DNA from: Earliella scabrosa
Taxonomy: Eukaryota; Basidiomycota; Agaricomycetes; Polyporales; Polyporaceae
NCBI GenBank assembly: GCA_022605405.1
Contig: JABYQQ010000006.1
Span: 992,001-1,056,000, forward strand
Direction: 5' to 3'
Length of the DNA: 64,000 bases
Below the pieces are notes generated by a model. The model made no database searches. It was not told the origin of the DNA and saw only the letters and a list, made by a program, of their open reading frames with translations. Position 1 is the stretch's first letter; the number at the start of each line of letters is the position of its first letter. Below, in pieces: positions 46,320 to 57,345 of this stretch. Both the position numbers and the translations under genes were made by a program.

Positions 46320-48190
46320 CGCGCAACCACCCGTGGCCGCGCCTCGCTCTTCTTTGCCCCGCGACTCGCGTCTTCAGTCTCGTCTCTCAAGCTTGACTTC
46401 CTCTGGCCCGTCATCTTCGCTGTGCCGATGACTGGTGTAACACTGTCACGTCTGCTGGATGGGCTCGCTGCCGATCACCTCGACGGACATGGTAACTCCT
46501 GTCTGTGACTACCAGGTGGCTGGCTGGCCACCACGGCGTCGACGAGAACGCGAGTACTCACAACCAGTCCAACGAACCACTGCGTCGAGGAGGAGGCAGA
46601 GTACCGACGACCAGTGACAGCACGTCACTAGCGACTGCCAGCTACTTCGGCCACCAGATCCAGCACACAGGACGTCGAGAGGGGACGGACGACAGCCCAC
46701 CCCTGCGCTGAGACAGACATGACGTCGTAAACGTCTCGACCGCGGCTAGAAAGTAGGTGAGTAGCGACATACCTTCGTCGATAGGAGCCGTTCATTCGGC
46801 CACCGAACGGACACGTTCTCAGCGATGGTTTGGCCACGCCGGCGCACATCGAGCACTGGTTTTCATCTGTGCAATCTCCGATGATGTTGCCCAGGTGGAA
46901 GTCTTTGTCGTCGTGCGCCGTGGAGTGTCGGGACGACCGTCATCGAGTCTGTCGGCGGACAAGGGCTGAGTAGGCTGTCGAGACTCGATCGGGGCTACCG
47001 ATCCAAATTGGGATTTGCATGCTGGTGGCAGCCAAATGCGTCCTCAGCCCGAAGGAAGGGGGGTCCGAGGTACGATGGCTCGCGAACATCCTGTGCGAGC
47101 AAGGATTGAATCACGTCGGTTCTGCGCGGACACGGTGTTTGTGGCCATACGGACTTGTCGAGGGCTCTAACCGTGACCGACACCTAGGCTGGAGCAGGAC
47201 CGGTATCCAGTCCCCAGTGCTTGTCGTGGTATATATGGGTGGTTTGCACAATGTTCAGCACACGATGAGAGGCAGGGCCAGGGAGGCGAACGTGCATGAT
47301 CGTCTGGACCTCGTCGTGCGTTGCAGGAGTGATGCTGTCAATAACAGTGAACTGTTTGAATCTGGACTCGTTCTCAGGAGACGCACAACCATGCATGCAA
47401 AAGTGTGAGCACGTACCGATGTCTCAGGCTCGTCGCAGCGCAGATGGACTGCTTTCACGCGTGGGTGGACATGTAGTCTCCCTGCGCGTTAGAGCAGATC
47501 TTGGTTGAGGCGACCCGTTCGACCATCTTCGCGACCTCTGCCCTGAGCGTTCGGTTTTCTGCCGTTGGCTCTCTTGACGTCACGCTGCGAATTCGTCTCG
47601 TTGCACAAGGCAGGGGGCGTCGACCTCCCTCCCGAACACAAATCGGCGGAGGGGAATCCTTGGGAGGCATGCAGCGCATGCTAGCTGAGAGTTCGCGGAT
47701 TACCATGCATGGGCACAACATGAGAGAACGCGCACTGGAAGTGACTTACCTTCGAGTCAGATGTGCCAGATGCAGAGTCACGGTTCGGAGGGCACAACGA
47801 GAATTGACCGTGCTTGAATGAAGTGTGCAGCTGCGCTGGGAGCACTGTGCGGTATGGAAGACCCACAGAGGCCGAGCTAGATGGATGTATATGGAGCCGG
47901 CACGACACATGTCGTCAGAATCGTCCATGCCACGCTCGGGGTAGGGATGGCCTCACGGACTTGTTCAATCCCAAACATATCTTCTCAGAGGGTCGTCCAA
48001 CAACGACGTCCGTCATTAATAACTAAGGATACGCCTCAATGGTGGCATGGTCGAAGACGGGGGATGTGTACGAATGCCTACGACGGGAGGTCCTGAATCT
48101 GAGCTGAGGACTCACCGTTGTGATATGTTTTAAATGATCCTAATGCCATCCCGCCGCTCGGTCTAACACCATCTCCCTAAGTTCCTGGGC
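46320..48190. other. spacer of unit 2, nothing recognised
   Basis: This is the counterpart of 41640-43200. Weak duplicated segments are visible (GTGGAAGTCTTTG near 46900, donor-like GTAAGTCACTTCCA on the minus strand near 47745). No reading frame could be assembled into a gene. Confidence 0.35.
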
Positions 48191-48204
48191 TATGGCATGT
48201 GCGA

Positions 48205-48755
48205 GGTCGCGCAGAACATCTCGTCAAGATCGTCGAAGTTACGGCAGGAGCGGGGTGGCTCACTCGACGAGCGCGCCCCCAACAACAGCGCCAAGACGGT
48301 CGCGCGCGTCCACGCGAGCCGGATCAGCCAATTTGCCCACGCGAACCGATCATGACGCGCCTCGCGCGCTGCTCTGCTCGTCCATCCTCTCCCTCCTTCC
48401 TCGACGTCGATCTGGCCTCTCGGACGCGTTTTCTGCCCCCGCTCGCTCACGACGTCTCTCATCTGGTGCACCCCGACTCTCGTCGTCGACATGGCCTCGG
48501 AGACGCGTTCTTTCGCGCGTCACGGACGCGTCTTTTGTCTGGGTTCGTAGCGGCATCCTCTGACACTCCGCGACGTCTCCGCTCTCTCCATTGCGAAAGC
48601 AGGACCTCTTCCGTTGCCCGAATGGATTCAGATGTGGCTGTGGACAATTGCACAGGGCGTGTGGGGAAAACAGACGAAAACAGCGCGTCTATATAACGGT
48701 ACGTGCTGCAATGCCTCTGCTCCTCACAACTCATCCACAACGTCTATCCTTCCCC
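48205..48755 (+). promoter_or_regulatory. conserved 500-base upstream block, copy B
   Basis: Second copy of the block at 43203-43735, differing by scattered substitutions and at least one single-base insertion (CCATCCTCTCC against CCATCTCTCC). TATA box TATATAA at 48690-48696, about 120 bases before the ATG at 48816. Confidence 0.8.
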
Positions 48756-48815
48756 TCTCTACTCACTCTCCCCACCACACCTCATTCTTGCACATCATCA
48801 CAGCTCTACCACTTA

Positions 48816-50473
48816 TGGACGACCTCCATGAACTCCGTTTCCCGCTCCCTCCTTCCGTAGACGGTGCAGACGCGGGGGAGTTGCGTGGTTTGGCGGAGTC
48901 CGGAGGTACGCTCTTCCCTTCGGTCACAGCGTCGCAAGCCTCTGAAGAGCGCTCTGCTATGCCTACTCCAGCTGAGCCTGATCCCTCGTCGTTCTCCGGC
49001 ACCCTCGCGTCGCACGATCGCCTCGTCGATATCCTCCCTACGGGGCAACACTCCATCCCTTCTAACGACATCTACATCGGGCACCCCGGCATCGGACTTC
49101 ATGAGCATGCACACACCTTCCCCTTTTGCATCGCAGGATCCCATTCTACTTCCCAATGCTGACGTCCACGACCCTCCGTACTATCATGGCTTCAACACCC
49201 TCGGCCTGGACATGGGCACATCCCATCCTGCTCCTCAATTCTCCACGGGCTCTTCGCATGGTCCCGCCAATTGGCAGCTTGACCCATTGGTCTGGGATGA
49301 GACGGCTCCCGCTCATTTCGAGATCATCCAGCGACCGACGCTTGTAACTCACGACCTTTACGGTGAAGGCGGCACTCTGGATAGGCTCATGCCCACCCCG
49401 TACGGCGATCTGCTCTCAGAATATCCCTTACTCCCCTTCGGACCTGCGCCGTCCCAACCTCAGAGCAATGGGTACGACCTACGGTTGGGGCCCACTAATG
49501 CTGACCATGCTCTGCTACACCCTCCCTCCAACGGCTTCTGGCCCGAACACCCTTCGTACCGCTCTGGCATGACTGCCGTTGAGTCGACGCATTCCCAGCC
49601 GTCATATGACAACCCGAACACGTCCGCGCGGCGGCATCTGCCCCCAAACCACTCCCCTCATCCCGTCGCCGAAGCGCATTTCATAGATCATCATCGCCAA
49701 GTTGCGTCCTCGTCTCAACATCCACCTTTGAACGCGCCGGGACCCTCCTGGCTCGTGCAATCGAACGCCCCGGAGAGCTCTACGCAGGCTCTCCCCGGTA
49801 CCTTGGCATCACATTCGAAACCACGAGGGAAAGGCAAGCGTGCTCGACGCGACCCTGACGACCACCCACCAGCCCGGGTCCCGAAGAAGGCTCGTACGGA
49901 GGCCGGGTCGAGATCGGTACTCAACGATGCTGCGAGAGAGGCGGGCCGCAAGGTCTCGAATGGCCGTCGAAAGGCAACAGGCTCTAGGGCTCCAGTCTCA
50001 GAAAGGCCTAAGCTAGACGAGATGTTGGCGAAGGGAATCGTCCGCTGCGTGGAGGGAAAGCGGATTCAGACATTCTGGAGCCGGTTCGACGGCGTCGTCG
50101 ACATCGCGCAGCGCAAATTCAACGTGCGCAACGAGGACGGCGCGTACAAGTGCACTAGGTGCGACCACAGTGAGTCGACATGCCTCTTGCGCGCATGAAT
50201 CGCCGGCAAAGCGCTGATCTACGTTCGTTGTTAGCGCATGGGGAATATCGCAAGCTCGAGGATCATTTCAATAACACGCACACCAACATCAAGGTGTATG
50301 CGTGCATGGAGCCGGCTTGCACGCGGATCTTCCGGCGCCGCTTTGAACGGAATCGGCATGTCTACACGTTCCACTATGACAAGAAGGTGGACGGCGTCGA
50401 CGACGAAGAACAGGACGAGGACGAAGGCGAGCACCAGGCTGAGGACCCCGGGGATGGTGGGGCGGATCTGTAG
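48816..50473 (+). pseudogene. C2H2 zinc-finger gene B, with apparent frameshift in the 5' part
   Basis: ATG 48816 gives MDDLHELRFPLPPSVDGADAG, collinear with gene C. Near 49040-49075 the frame that started here is lost, and the homologous sequence (SGTPASDFM, HTPSPFA, DMGTSHPAPQ, SQPSYDNP) continues in another frame. Compared with gene C the segment between CTACGGGG and CCCCGGCAT is 38 instead of 40 bases. The remainder is open to the end: a basic patch (RGKGKRARRDPDD, PKKARTE), SERPKLDEMLAKGIV, a phase-1 intron splitting finger 1, finger 1 (CTRC, HFNNTH), finger 2 (CMEPAC, HVYTFH), an acidic tail and stop 50471-50473. A shorter product from a downstream ATG near 49100, or an unusual intron, would rescue it. 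Confidence 0.65.
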
Positions 50474-50564
50474 CCGCCTACAGGTCAGTCAATTCTAACC
50501 CTCCCACGTTTCGTCGTACTGAACCCTTGTTGTCGTCAGACTCCAGGTCACGCACATCACCAAT

Positions 50565-50900
50565 ATAGCATCCCTCGAGTCGGCCGCCCCGTTCGAGCGC
50601 CCAGCCAGCGTGGCTGGTCTCTTCATCTGGCCGTCGACCCATGTCGAGAGTTGCTATACCGGTGGTGGGCGAGAGCGTACGTCTTCGATCGGGATTCTGT
50701 CTGTGGGTACAACTATTCAGAGACGTTTCCTCATCGATGACGTATGCACGCCGGGTATGTTTCAAGTTCTGCTTATCTCTCTTCGATTCGTCCTCTCTGT
50801 CTCTTGGGCCACGGATGTTAATCTAGATGCGAATTTCGGACTTAGACTTGTAGTTGCGTAACGGACAGACAGTACGTGTGTTGTTGTAACACCATGCGAT
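50565..50900 (+). other. duplicated 3' flank of gene B
   Basis: Counterpart of 45266-45600; see gene A. Probably 3' UTR. Confidence 0.6.
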
Positions 50901-51378
50901 ATCAGCTCGATTGTACTCATGTGTTGCTCCTGTATCGTTAGATGTAATACTTATCTTGCTTATCATCCTTTGGTCGGCGGGCCCTCCCTGATGATATGCA
51001 GCCCTCAAGCGAGAGCTGCAATGACTCGACCCAAGAGAAGGCACCCCAAAATGAGCGGGGGACCAGTTATCTGTCGAGAGGTCGAGCTTGAGCTGACTAA
51101 TGTCATGCTTGGCTCTACCTGACCCACCTCGATCTCCGCTGGTGCATCACGATCGCAGTGTACTGGAGTCGAGATCTGTGCATTGGAGGGTGTCCGATCG
51201 CGATAATCATCATCGACACCCGCACCTCTGGCGTACGGAAGGTATTGACGTCACACACACACTCCTTCGATGTTACATATCCGGGGGACCGTCTGACTTG
51301 GTTGTTCCCGGTAAACGTCTCGGTACCGAGACGAGCGTCGAGCACCCTCGCGGTCCTTCCCGGCGCACAAGGTGAGGG

Positions 51379-51384
51379 TATAAG
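51379..51384 (+). promoter_or_regulatory. TATA box of SDR1
   Basis: TATAAG in GGGTATAAGAAGG, 53 bases before the ATG. Confidence 0.45.
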
Positions 51385-51431
51385 AAGGGAGACCTCAGTG
51401 TGCGCGCGACACGAATCCTCTGGCACTCGAC

Positions 51432-52438
51432 ATGGCAGCTCCTGAACAACTTGTGTGGTTTATCACTGGGTACGGCACCACTCCCTCTATCGTCGACGTC
51501 GGTCGCGTCGCTCATCCTCTTCTTTCTGTTCAGCGCAAACCGCGGCATCGGGCTCGAGATGACGCGGCAGCTCCTCGAGTCGCCGAGCAACACCGTCATT
51601 TCGACCGCGCGCAACCCCGCGAAGGCGACCGACCTCAAGGCGCTCGCGGACACCGCGAAGGGCACGCTGCACGTCGTACAGCTCGAGATCGCAGACTACG
51701 AGTCGATCCGGAAGTGCGCGGACGAAGTCAAGCAGATCCTTGGGGACCGGGGGATCGACTACCTCGTGAACAACGCTGCCATCGTACGTCCCCTCTCTCT
51801 CCTCGGGGCCCCGCCCCTCGCGGGTCATTCTTCCCGGCGCACGACTGACGATGCGCGATCCCGCAGAACCCGGGCCACAAGGACAGGGCGTTCACGATGG
51901 ACGTGACGATCATGCCCGAGGTGTTCCAGACGAACGTCTTCGGGCCCGCGTACATCTCGCAGGTCTTCCTCCCGCTCGTCGAGAAGAGCGCGAAGAAGAC
52001 GTTCCTGCACATCTCGAGCACGCGCGGGAGCGAGGGCGCGGACCTCGACATGGACCACGCGTCGTACTCGATGTCCAAGGCGGCGCTCAACATGCTGGTG
52101 CGTCCACCCGGCGCTGTTTGCTTCCTCGTTTGTCTGCTCGAGGGATGCTCATGTGGTCATGGCGGCTTTAGGTACATAAGCAGGCGAAGGAGCGGCCGGA
52201 CATTACTTCTATTGCAATGTGTCCTGGGTGGCTGAAGACTGGTGAGCATTCGCTCTCGCCCTCATTGGATCGATTCCGATAAACTCACGAGTGTGATACT
52301 CCAGATCTCGGTCGCCGCGACGAGGCTGAGCACGAGGTCTCGGTCGGCGTCGCCGGGATCCTGAAGACGGTCGCGTCCCTCACGAACGCGAACTCCGGGC
52401 AGTTCTGGAACTTCATGGGGGAGCGGGTGCCATGGTAG
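51432..52438 (+). CDS. short-chain dehydrogenase/reductase SDR1 (C-factor/sniffer-like)
   Basis: ATG 51432, TAG 52436-52438. The spliced frame starts MAAPEQLVWFITG and continues ANRGIGLEMTRQLLES, giving the TGxxxGxG cofactor site. Then follow LVNNAAI, NPGHKDRAFTMDV, EVFQTNVFGPAYISQVFLPL, the active-site serine (HISSTRGS), the YSMSK catalytic pair, KERPDITSIAMCPGWLKTD and the end GQFWNFMGERVPW. There are five or six exons and about 245 residues. Classical SDRs of this group reduce carbonyl compounds with NAD(P)H in the cytosol; the substrate is unknown. It is paralogous to SDR2 at 56265-57294, with introns at the same places. Confidence 0.9.
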
Positions 52439-52446
52439 ACACAGGG

Positions 52447-52526
52447 GTGCCTCAGACGGTTACGTCGCTCACGAAGGAGAACTCAGGAGCGTTACGGAGT
52501 TTTAAGGGCGGGCGCGTGCCCTGGTA
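52447..52526 (+). pseudogene. orphan last-exon fragment of a third SDR
   Basis: Nine bases after the SDR1 stop, the frame reads TVTSLTKENSGALRSFKGGRVPW and then stops. It parallels the SDR1 end (TVASLTNANSGQFWNFMGERVPW) and the SDR2 end. No other SDR sequence is present around it, so it is the remnant of a tandem copy or a partial duplication of the terminal exon. Confidence 0.8.
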
Positions 52527-53005
52527 GCCACCAATGTGGGTGTTCAAAGTCAGACCTATGTATGGTTTTTTATGACTAGCAAGGATTACAGTGGACAGAC
52601 GTTCAACCGAGCACTCTGACGATGTGAAGGTTGGACAGGACGAATGGAGTAAACGAAACACAGGCATACACATACTTCACGAGACGACGAAGGCTACAGA
52701 CGGTTCACGAGAGAGCACAAGAACACATAGCGCACTGTGAGAGGGAGGATGGAGGTGGAGGGGAGCTCGCATTCCGCGCCCAGAGTTGCAGATTCACGAA
52801 TCCGCGCTCAAGGAAAGGGGCTAGCACTCCGTGCGGACCGCGCGGAGCGAGAGTCGAGGTTGCAGGTAATACGCTGCAGAAGGGAGCGGGCAGTGAGAAC
52901 GAGACTGACAGAACTGACACGACTCTCCAGCGATACCCTTCACAGAGCAGAGCTCCACCACCACCCAGAGGAACCATCAAGACGAGGACTCAACTTGAGG
53001 AGGAC
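52527..53005. other. intergenic, nothing recognised
   Basis: Lies between the SDR tail fragment and the stop of zinc-finger gene E. Frames are short and without domains; it should include the gene E 3' UTR. Confidence 0.4.
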
Positions 53006-53693
53006 CTACGTCGCCTGAGAGCTGTTGTTTACAGGCGCGAATGCAGCGTTCTGCAACAAGGCGGAGGCAGACGCTGCATGATTTCCAGCAGACCCGCGCA
53101 TGAGTGAGAGGAACGGATGGAGGACGAGCGACGCACTGTCTGTGAACGATCCATGTTGCGTTTTCCTTTGGTGCCTGTGGAGGTCGTTTTTGCGTTTGTA
53201 TGGCCGATTGCAGGTAACGCAGACGTAAGGCACGAACCCTGGGTCGTGTATCTCCTTCTCGTGGACCTTCAGGTTATACATCCTCGTGAAAACTACGCCC
53301 AACGCACATTAGGGACGGAACCAATGCATTGCGCGGGACTGTGACATACCTTTGTCGCATGAGGGGCAAGAATATGGCTTTGCATCGCCTGACGCAGTTG
53401 GGCAACCACTGATCTGTGTCTGTCCTCCTAGTTCGCCGGTGTTATGTGCAACCAGCTGCAGCTAAATGGGTGTCCCGGGGAATTGTGGGTGCCATTGTGA
53501 TGGCCGGAACGGAGCAGTTCGGGGCATCGTGATCCGGAGGGATGCTCTCCTGGGGTGTAAACGAGGAAATATCCCCGGCGTGGGGGAAGCCATCACCAGA
53601 TGTTCCGGGGTGGAAGACGTCGTCAGAGTCACGCTCGCTGTCACAGAGCGCGCCGAAGGAGTCGACGAAGGTGAAATCGGGATATAACTCCAT
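53006..53693 (-). CDS. C2H2 zinc-finger protein E (short)
   Basis: ATG 53693 (MELYPDFTFVDSFGALCDSERDSDDVF), an acidic and Ser/Pro-rich N-terminus. An inferred short intron near 53460-53515 leads to NTGELGGQTQISGCPTASGDAKPYS, then two classical fingers. Finger 1 is CPSCDKVFTRMYNLKVHEKEIH and finger 2 is CVTCNRPYKRKNDLHRHQRKTQH. A phase-1 intron (GTATGT to GTAG) splits finger 1 at the third codon after the second cysteine. Stop 53006-53008; about 180 residues. It is probably a nuclear DNA-binding protein. The first intron uses a weak donor (GTTCCG), so the N-terminal structure is uncertain, whereas the finger exons are clear. Confidence 0.65.
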
Positions 53694-54692
53694 TTGTGGG
53701 AGGTCGATGGAGGCAGGGCGGGATTACCGTTGAATATGCTTTCCGAGTTTTACATACCTTTCTGCATGCTTGCGGATCCAAACAGCTTGCGGCGGGACAA
53801 ACATGGCGCGGTATAACTCTAAACGTGGTACTGTCTATGTCGAGTGCCGCGCTGTGCCGCGCGTCGAAGCATGAAATCGTCAGTCTCCCATTGGCTGCCT
53901 GTTGAGCCAAAATTGAGTAAAACGGAAGGAAAACAGAGGAAAAGGAAGCTGGGACTAGGAAGGCTTACATCACCCTGTGAACTTGCGTCGAAATCCTATT
54001 GGTGTGCTGCCGAAGAACGACATGGAATAATTGGAATATTCCAAATATGGAGCCCACAGTGTCGTCTTCGATCTCCGGAGGACCTGCTGTGAATCCCACG
54101 ACAAAAATACGTACAGCGAGGAGCCATGTTTGACGCCAGTGACCCAGGAGGCTGTGGGCTTTCTTCGCCCTCCGCGGCACTTTGGGCATCCCGGTTTGCA
54201 ATATTACGACGGTTCTGGAGCGAGCATGTATCATAGAGGCTGAAGAGGGTCGGTGGAGGACGTCGTGGTCAGATGTTAGAGTCAGACGATGAGGGGTTTC
54301 TGCATTTATGGTTCATTCCCACGGTGATTGTCACACACACACGAGACAGATGCCCACTCAAATAGCTGGAAGATAACTTTATGACGGAGAGCACAACTTT
54401 CTGATTTCAACCACAACGAATTCACAATATATCAGATCGTACAGGATATTCTGCGCTATTTTATGTGATTGCTGGCCGGAAGAACATGAGGAGAAAAGGA
54501 ACGAGGGAGTCACCAGCACGAGAACTTGAAGTGGATAACACAAGATGGGCGCACAGGCCCGTGAGCCAGCAATCATTGCCTTTCTGAATGCAGAGTCAAT
54601 CTAATCGCGTGTGTGAGCGCACTGGGTCCCGACCGAGAACGTGTTCCATGAACTCCCTGGGAGCCCGGCCATCATCTGTATCTAGACTCCGT
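53694..54692. other. intergenic: promoter of gene E and 3' side of gene D
   Basis: About 1 kb with no recognisable gene. A CCAAT element (CCCATTGGCTGCC on the plus strand near 53888) lies about 195 bases upstream of the gene E start. The stretch is noticeably more AT-rich than the gene regions. Confidence 0.4.
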
Positions 54693-55648
54693 TTAGGAAC
54701 AAGAAGCAACGGGGACAGGAGCGACACCGTACTCTGGGTGCTTCTGGGCGATATGTCTCTTTAGGTCAGACGCCCACTTGTACTTGCAGGGGCACTTGGG
54801 GCACTGCGTTGGGACAAAGGTGTTGTCATGATTATGAACCTCCTTCATATGTGCCCGCAGATTCCTGCGCAGGGTAAAGACTGTGTGAAATGTTAACGCT
54901 CGTTATGCACATTCGCACTTGAGGTGAAACTCAGCCTTACCTCGGCCGCAATTCAGGCATATGGGAGGGTCTGCGTTTGCGTCCGTCCTGGTAGAGTTGC
55001 TCATACGTGGCATAGTGAGGACCTTAACATCTGTCGGGGTGACCGCCGGCGGATCCGGGACCGTCATTGCGAGAGGGTCCGGAACCATCGCCGAGAGCGC
55101 CGGTGCAGCGACTGGTGCAGGGTGTGTGTTGAAGTACGTATACGGTGGGGGAATCTGCGGCAGGTACCGCTCGTGCGCCGTGGCGGCGACGGTGTCGTCG
55201 ACGAGGCTGTAAGGTAAGCATGCGGAGTCGGAGGGTCGACGTCCTCAAGGCTCAAAGTTGGGAGTTGAGCCGGCTGCCCTCCGAGTCCGGTGTTGATGAC
55301 GTTCGCGGGGCTCTCACTGGGAGCGGGCGAAATGTGTGAGAAATGCTCCCATCCGACCTCATAGCCTGTGCCATGAGCGGTATCGGACGGCTGGCAGGCA
55401 AAATTCTCGTGTGTGAACGGTTGGGCGCTGGAGCTCGCTCCGGCTGCGTAGAAGCGGCTGTCGGTCATGATGAATTGTTTTGAAGACATATGCAGGGACG
55501 AATCGATATAGGAACGAGGGGAAGTTGCGGATGATAATTCGCCTGTAGATGCTTCTGACCTTTTGACGTACCTCGCTGTTGTGGCCCAGTCTGCGGATCC
55601 AAACAGTCCACTGTCTGGTGTGAGCTGCGGGCTGGGACTACTCGTCAT
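54693..55648 (-). CDS. C2H2 zinc-finger protein D
   Basis: ATG 55648 (MTSSPSPQLTPDSGLFGSADW); an in-frame TTG lies upstream. The first exon is Ser/Pro-rich and ends at HISPAP. A 74-base intron (GTGAGA to TTGAG, branch-like CTCAAC) restores the frame to LVDDTVAATAHERYLPQIPPPYTYFNTHPAP. The second intron is phase 1 and splits finger 1 after CLNCGR. Finger 1 continues VFTLRRNLRAHMKEVH; finger 2 is CPKCPCKYKWASDLKRHIAQKH. It ends VAPVPVASCS at TAA 54693-54695; about 240 residues. Both fingers have the classical C-x2-C-x12-H-x4-H form. A nuclear regulator is inferred. It lies between genes E and SDR2, all on the minus strand. Confidence 0.72.
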
Positions 55649-56264
55649 AGGGTCCAGCAATCATGATGCAGTCCGCTGAATTGGAGTCTCCGTTGACGAT
55701 TTCAGGATATCTACCGGTTACGCGGCTGACAGTGACTTGAACGTGGGTAAGCGTGACGGAGAATTAGCCCGCCCATGGTATGGAAGCACTCCGCGCGGAA
55801 ACCTCATGGTCGCAAGCCGTGAGACCCAGAGACGTGCTCCGGCGCCCCTGAACCTAAATTTCATCCGGATCGTCAAAAATGGGCAGTCTCATTGGTCAAA
55901 GATGCGTGCCAGTTGTGCTTCGGCTGCAGCGCAGATTCTATCAGAGTCCGCTGTGAGTTCTGTGGCAATAACCTCAGAAGAAGTGGTACGGTTAGGCCAT
56001 ATCAGGACTTACTTTCACCGTAGCCGCTCTTCTGACATCGATATCCACACCCAAGTACCTTATCCGAGCTATTGCGGGGCAGTTAGGGCTCGTGACGAAC
56101 CATGATCGCAGCCCTTTGATTGCAGGTTGTACAACCTTCGCAGCGGGCCGCCCGCTGACTCGTACTGACTCGTGTCTGAATCTGAATCCGCTGACGTGTG
56201 TACTGCATCAACGACACGCGCTCTACATCCGCGAACAATCATTCAAGCACGCCCACTGCTCGCT
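55649..56264. other. intergenic: promoter of gene D and SDR2 3' region
   Basis: No gene recognised. A CCAAT-type element (CTCATTGGTCAAAG, near 55888) lies about 240 bases upstream of the gene D start. Confidence 0.4.
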
Positions 56265-57294
56265 CTACCACGGCACACGTTCGCCCTTGAGGTTCCAAAA
56301 TTGTCCTGTGTTCTCGGTAGTGAGTGACGCGACCGTCTTCAGAATTCCAGCGACGCCGACGGAGACGTGGTGTTCAGCTTCATCAAAAGGGCCCATATCT
56401 ATGAACTCATGAGAGTGAGTGATCGGACTGTCGAAGGACTCAGGCCCAGTGCTCACGAGTCTTGAGCCAACCGGGACACATGGCTATCGATGTGATGTCC
56501 GGCCGCTCCTTGGCCTGTTTGTACACCTGCATATATCATTGATTGCACGTGAGCTCCGCGTGCGTCCCTGCTCAATTGGGCGGCACGAAGAATGTGAGCA
56601 CGCACCAGCATGTTGAGCGCCGCCTTCGACATCGAGTACGACGCATGGTCGACGCCGAGGTCCGCGCCCTCGCTCCCGCGCGTGCTCGAGATGTGCAGGA
56701 ACATCTTCTTCGCGCTCTTCTCTACGAGCGGGAGGAAGACCTGGGAGATGTACGCCGGCCCGAAGACGTTCGTCTGGAACACCTCGGGCATGGTCGTCAC
56801 GTCCATCGTGTACGGCTTGTCCTTGTGGCCGGGGTTCTGCGCAATATCGCTGAGTCAATGCCTACTCGTGAGAGTAATCGCGAGAGGACGCCGGGGCGCT
56901 TGTGAGAGCGGGGATTCGATGACGTACGATTGCGGCGTTGTTTACGACGTAGTCGATCCCTCTGTCCCCAAGGAGCCGTGTGGCCTCCTGTGCGCATCGC
57001 CGGATCGACTCGAAATCTGAGACATCTAGCTGGAGGACGTGCATCGTGCCCTTGGCCGTACTTGCCAGGGCGTAAAGATCGGTCGCATCGGGAGGGCTGC
57101 GTGAGGTTGCGATAACGGTGTTTGAGGAAGACTCGAGCAGCTGTCTCGTCATTTCCAGCCCTACACCCCGATCCGTGCTAGCATGATCAACGAGAATCAG
57201 CAGGTTCATACAAGGGTACCGCGACGAGCGGCGGGAATGAAGATACGTACCCAGTGATAAGCCAGACCAATTCTCCAGCAGAGGCGGCGGCCAT
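56265..57294 (-). CDS. short-chain dehydrogenase/reductase SDR2
   Basis: ATG 57294 (MAAASAGELVWLITG) to TAG 56265-56267. The spliced protein carries TGTDRGVGLEMTRQLLES (cofactor loop), LLGDRGIDYVVNNAAI, NPGHKDKPYTMDV, EVFQTNVFGPAYISQVFLPL, HISSTRGS, YSMSK, KERPDITSIAMCPGWLKT, MGPFDEAEHHVSVGVAGILKTVASL, GQFWNLKGERVPW. Introns fall at the same points as in SDR1 and the sequence is collinear throughout. Catalytic Ser, Tyr and Lys are present. The enzyme is a cytosolic NAD(P)H-dependent carbonyl reductase of unknown substrate. The first Rossmann glycine loop differs from SDR1 (TDRGVG in place of ANRGIG) but keeps all glycines. Confidence 0.9.
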
Positions 57295-57340
57295 GTCGAG
57301 AGGTTGAGTTCGTAGGGATCCACCCGAACCCGTCCCACCC

Positions 57341-57345
57341 TTATA
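57341..57345 (-). promoter_or_regulatory. TATA box of SDR2
   Basis: TATAA on the minus strand within GTGTATAAGGGTGG, about 47 bases upstream of the ATG. It resembles the SDR1 promoter in spacing and sequence (GGGTATAAG). Confidence 0.5.

Larger units (their letters stand above)
46040..51120 (+). repeat. tandem unit 2 (carries zinc-finger gene B)
   Basis: Second copy of the unit at 41200-46010, in the same orientation and practically abutting it. Element order is the same. Indels, mainly in the intergenic module and in the coding part, make it slightly longer. Confidence 0.7.

Noticed and set aside
55200..55260. Frameshift in zinc-finger gene D
   Set aside because: A 74-base intron with good donor GTGAGA, branch-like CTCAAC and acceptor TTGAG joins the two frames, so no lesion is needed.
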